Both the position numbers and the translations under genes were made by a program. A stretch of 7,485 nt of DNA from Streptomycetaceae bacterium (GTDB lineage: Bacteria; Actinomycetota; Actinomycetes; Nanopelagicales; Nanopelagicaceae), in the NCBI GenBank assembly GCA_027490415.1, contig JAIXYD010000126.1, positions 1 through 7,485 on the forward strand, written 5' to 3'. How positions within the stretch are numbered: position 1 is the first letter of the stretch; each line of letters starts with the position of its first letter. Of this stretch, positions 6,747-7,485 are shown piece by piece. Below the pieces are notes generated by a model. The model was not told the DNA's origin. It searched no databases and was given only the letters and a program-made list of their open reading frames with translations.

Positions 6747-7485
6747 TGGCTATTTCTTATGATGATGTCGTCGCAAAATATGATCCTGTATTGGGACTGG
6801 AAGTTCACGTCGAACTCAATACCCATTCGAAGATGTTCTGCTCATGCAGCACAACATTTGGCGCCGAACCAAATACACAGACATGCCCTGTCTGCTTGGC
6901 TCTACCTGGTGCACTCCCAGTTGTAAATGCCACCGCTATCGAGTCAACGATCAAGATCGGACTCGCACTGAACTGTTCGATTGCGCCGTACAGTCGCTTT
7001 GCACGTAAGAACTACTTCTACCCAGATATGCCAAAGAACTTTCAGATCTCACAGTATGACGAACCAATCTGTTTTGATGGATTCGTTGATGTAGAGATCG
7101 ATACAGAAGAAGGCCCTCGCCAATTCCGCATTGAGATTGAGCGCGTGCACATGGAAGAGGACACAGGTAAGTCACTCCACGTTGGTGGCGCAACCGGACG
7201 CATCCATGGCGCTGATTATTCACTCCTTGACTACAACCGTGCTGGAATTCCTCTGGTGGAAATTGTGACCAAGATTGTTCCTGGCACAGGCAAGTACGCC
7301 CCTGAAGTTGCACGTGCATACGTTGCCGAGTTGCGCGATATCTTGCGTGGGCTTGGAGTCTCTGATGTAAAGATGGAGCAAGGTTCACTTCGCTGCGATG
7401 CCAACGTTTCGCTCAAGCCAATCGGTTCAGAGGTTCTTGGAACCCGCTCGGAGACGAAGAACGTAAACTCACTTCGCTCTGTTGA
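6746..7485 (+). CDS. gatB: Asp-tRNA(Asn)/Glu-tRNA(Gln) amidotransferase subunit B, 3'-truncated by the window edge
   Basis: GatB binds the misacylated tRNA, activates the side-chain carboxyl with ATP and transfers ammonia supplied by GatA. About 246 residues of an expected ~500 are visible, running open to the window end, covering most of the catalytic cradle domain. The protein begins [20 protein letters not shown], with the [16 protein letters not shown] signature at residues 17-32. Four cysteines arranged CxC-X12-CxxC (32, 34, 47, 50) form the zinc-binding pattern of many GatB proteins. [42 protein letters not shown] and [13 protein letters not shown] are all intact family motifs. The C-terminal helical and YqeY-like tRNA-binding domains would lie beyond the window. 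The start ATG overlaps the gatA stop by one base and has a strong Shine-Dalgarno. Confidence 0.97.
   Translation, partial: MAISYDDVVAKYDPVLGLEVHVELNTHSKMFCSCSTTFGAEPNTQTCPVCLALPGALPVVNATAIESTIKIGLALNCSIAPYSRFARKNYFYPDMPKNFQISQYDEPICFDGFVDVEIDTEEGPRQFRIEIERVHMEEDTGKSLHVGGATGRIHGADYSLLDYNRAGIPLVEIVTKIVPGTGKYAPEVARAYVAELRDILRGLGVSDVKMEQGSLRCDANVSLKPIGSEVLGTRSETKNVNSLRSV

Noticed and set aside
6951..7388. Minus-strand open frame of 145 codons over gatB
   Set aside because: It is fully antisense to conserved gatB codons, and its Gln/Arg/Ser-rich translation shows no family motif.
1..7485. RNA genes, CRISPR arrays, tandem repeats or a novel multi-gene defence-like system
   Set aside because: Nearly every base is in a recognised gene, no repeat units or structured RNA signatures were seen, and the gene set is ordinary housekeeping plus one serine hydrolase.

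Overview
The window is a compact housekeeping segment of a bacterial chromosome. Its content and protein style point to an actinobacterium. The GatA, Obg and ProA/ProB sequences read like those of Actinobacteria, but base composition is only about 45-50% G+C by eye, far below Streptomyces or Mycobacterium. Intergenic gaps are tiny and several genes overlap. This fits a streamlined, low-GC freshwater or planktonic actinobacterium (acI/Nanopelagicales-like), but that placement is inference and was not tested by any search.

Layout. Positions 1-1378 hold the 3' part of obgE (ribosome-assembly GTPase; N-terminus lies outside the window). It is followed after 4 nt by proB (1383-2498, glutamate 5-kinase). 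A membrane-anchored or exported SxxK serine hydrolase of the beta-lactamase/6-aminohexanoate-dimer-hydrolase type lies on the minus strand (2484-3626). It overlaps the end of proB tail-to-tail by 15 bp and starts 33 bp from the divergent proA (3660-4928, gamma-glutamyl phosphate reductase). After 25 bp comes gatC (4954-5253), overlapped by gatA (5250-6746), overlapped by gatB (6746 to the window end, 3' truncated).

How the genes work together. ProB and ProA catalyse consecutive steps of proline synthesis (glutamate to gamma-glutamyl phosphate to glutamate semialdehyde), but the minus-strand hydrolase separates them. GatC, GatA and GatB form the amidotransferase that converts misacylated Glu-tRNA(Gln) (and in some bacteria Asp-tRNA(Asn)) to the correct aminoacyl-tRNA. 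Their 4-nt and 1-nt overlaps imply one translationally coupled operon.

Expression signals. Three genes (hydrolase, proA, gatC) lack a Shine-Dalgarno sequence and instead have a TAGNCT hexamer exactly 6-7 nt before the start codon, the arrangement expected for leaderless transcripts from an actinobacterial TAnnnT -10 box. proB and gatB, placed inside operons, have purine-rich Shine-Dalgarno sites. The 33-bp hydrolase/proA gap holds two back-to-back -10 boxes joined by a near-palindrome. I found no RNA genes, mobile elements, CRISPR arrays or clear intrinsic terminators, and no convincing undescribed multi-gene system.
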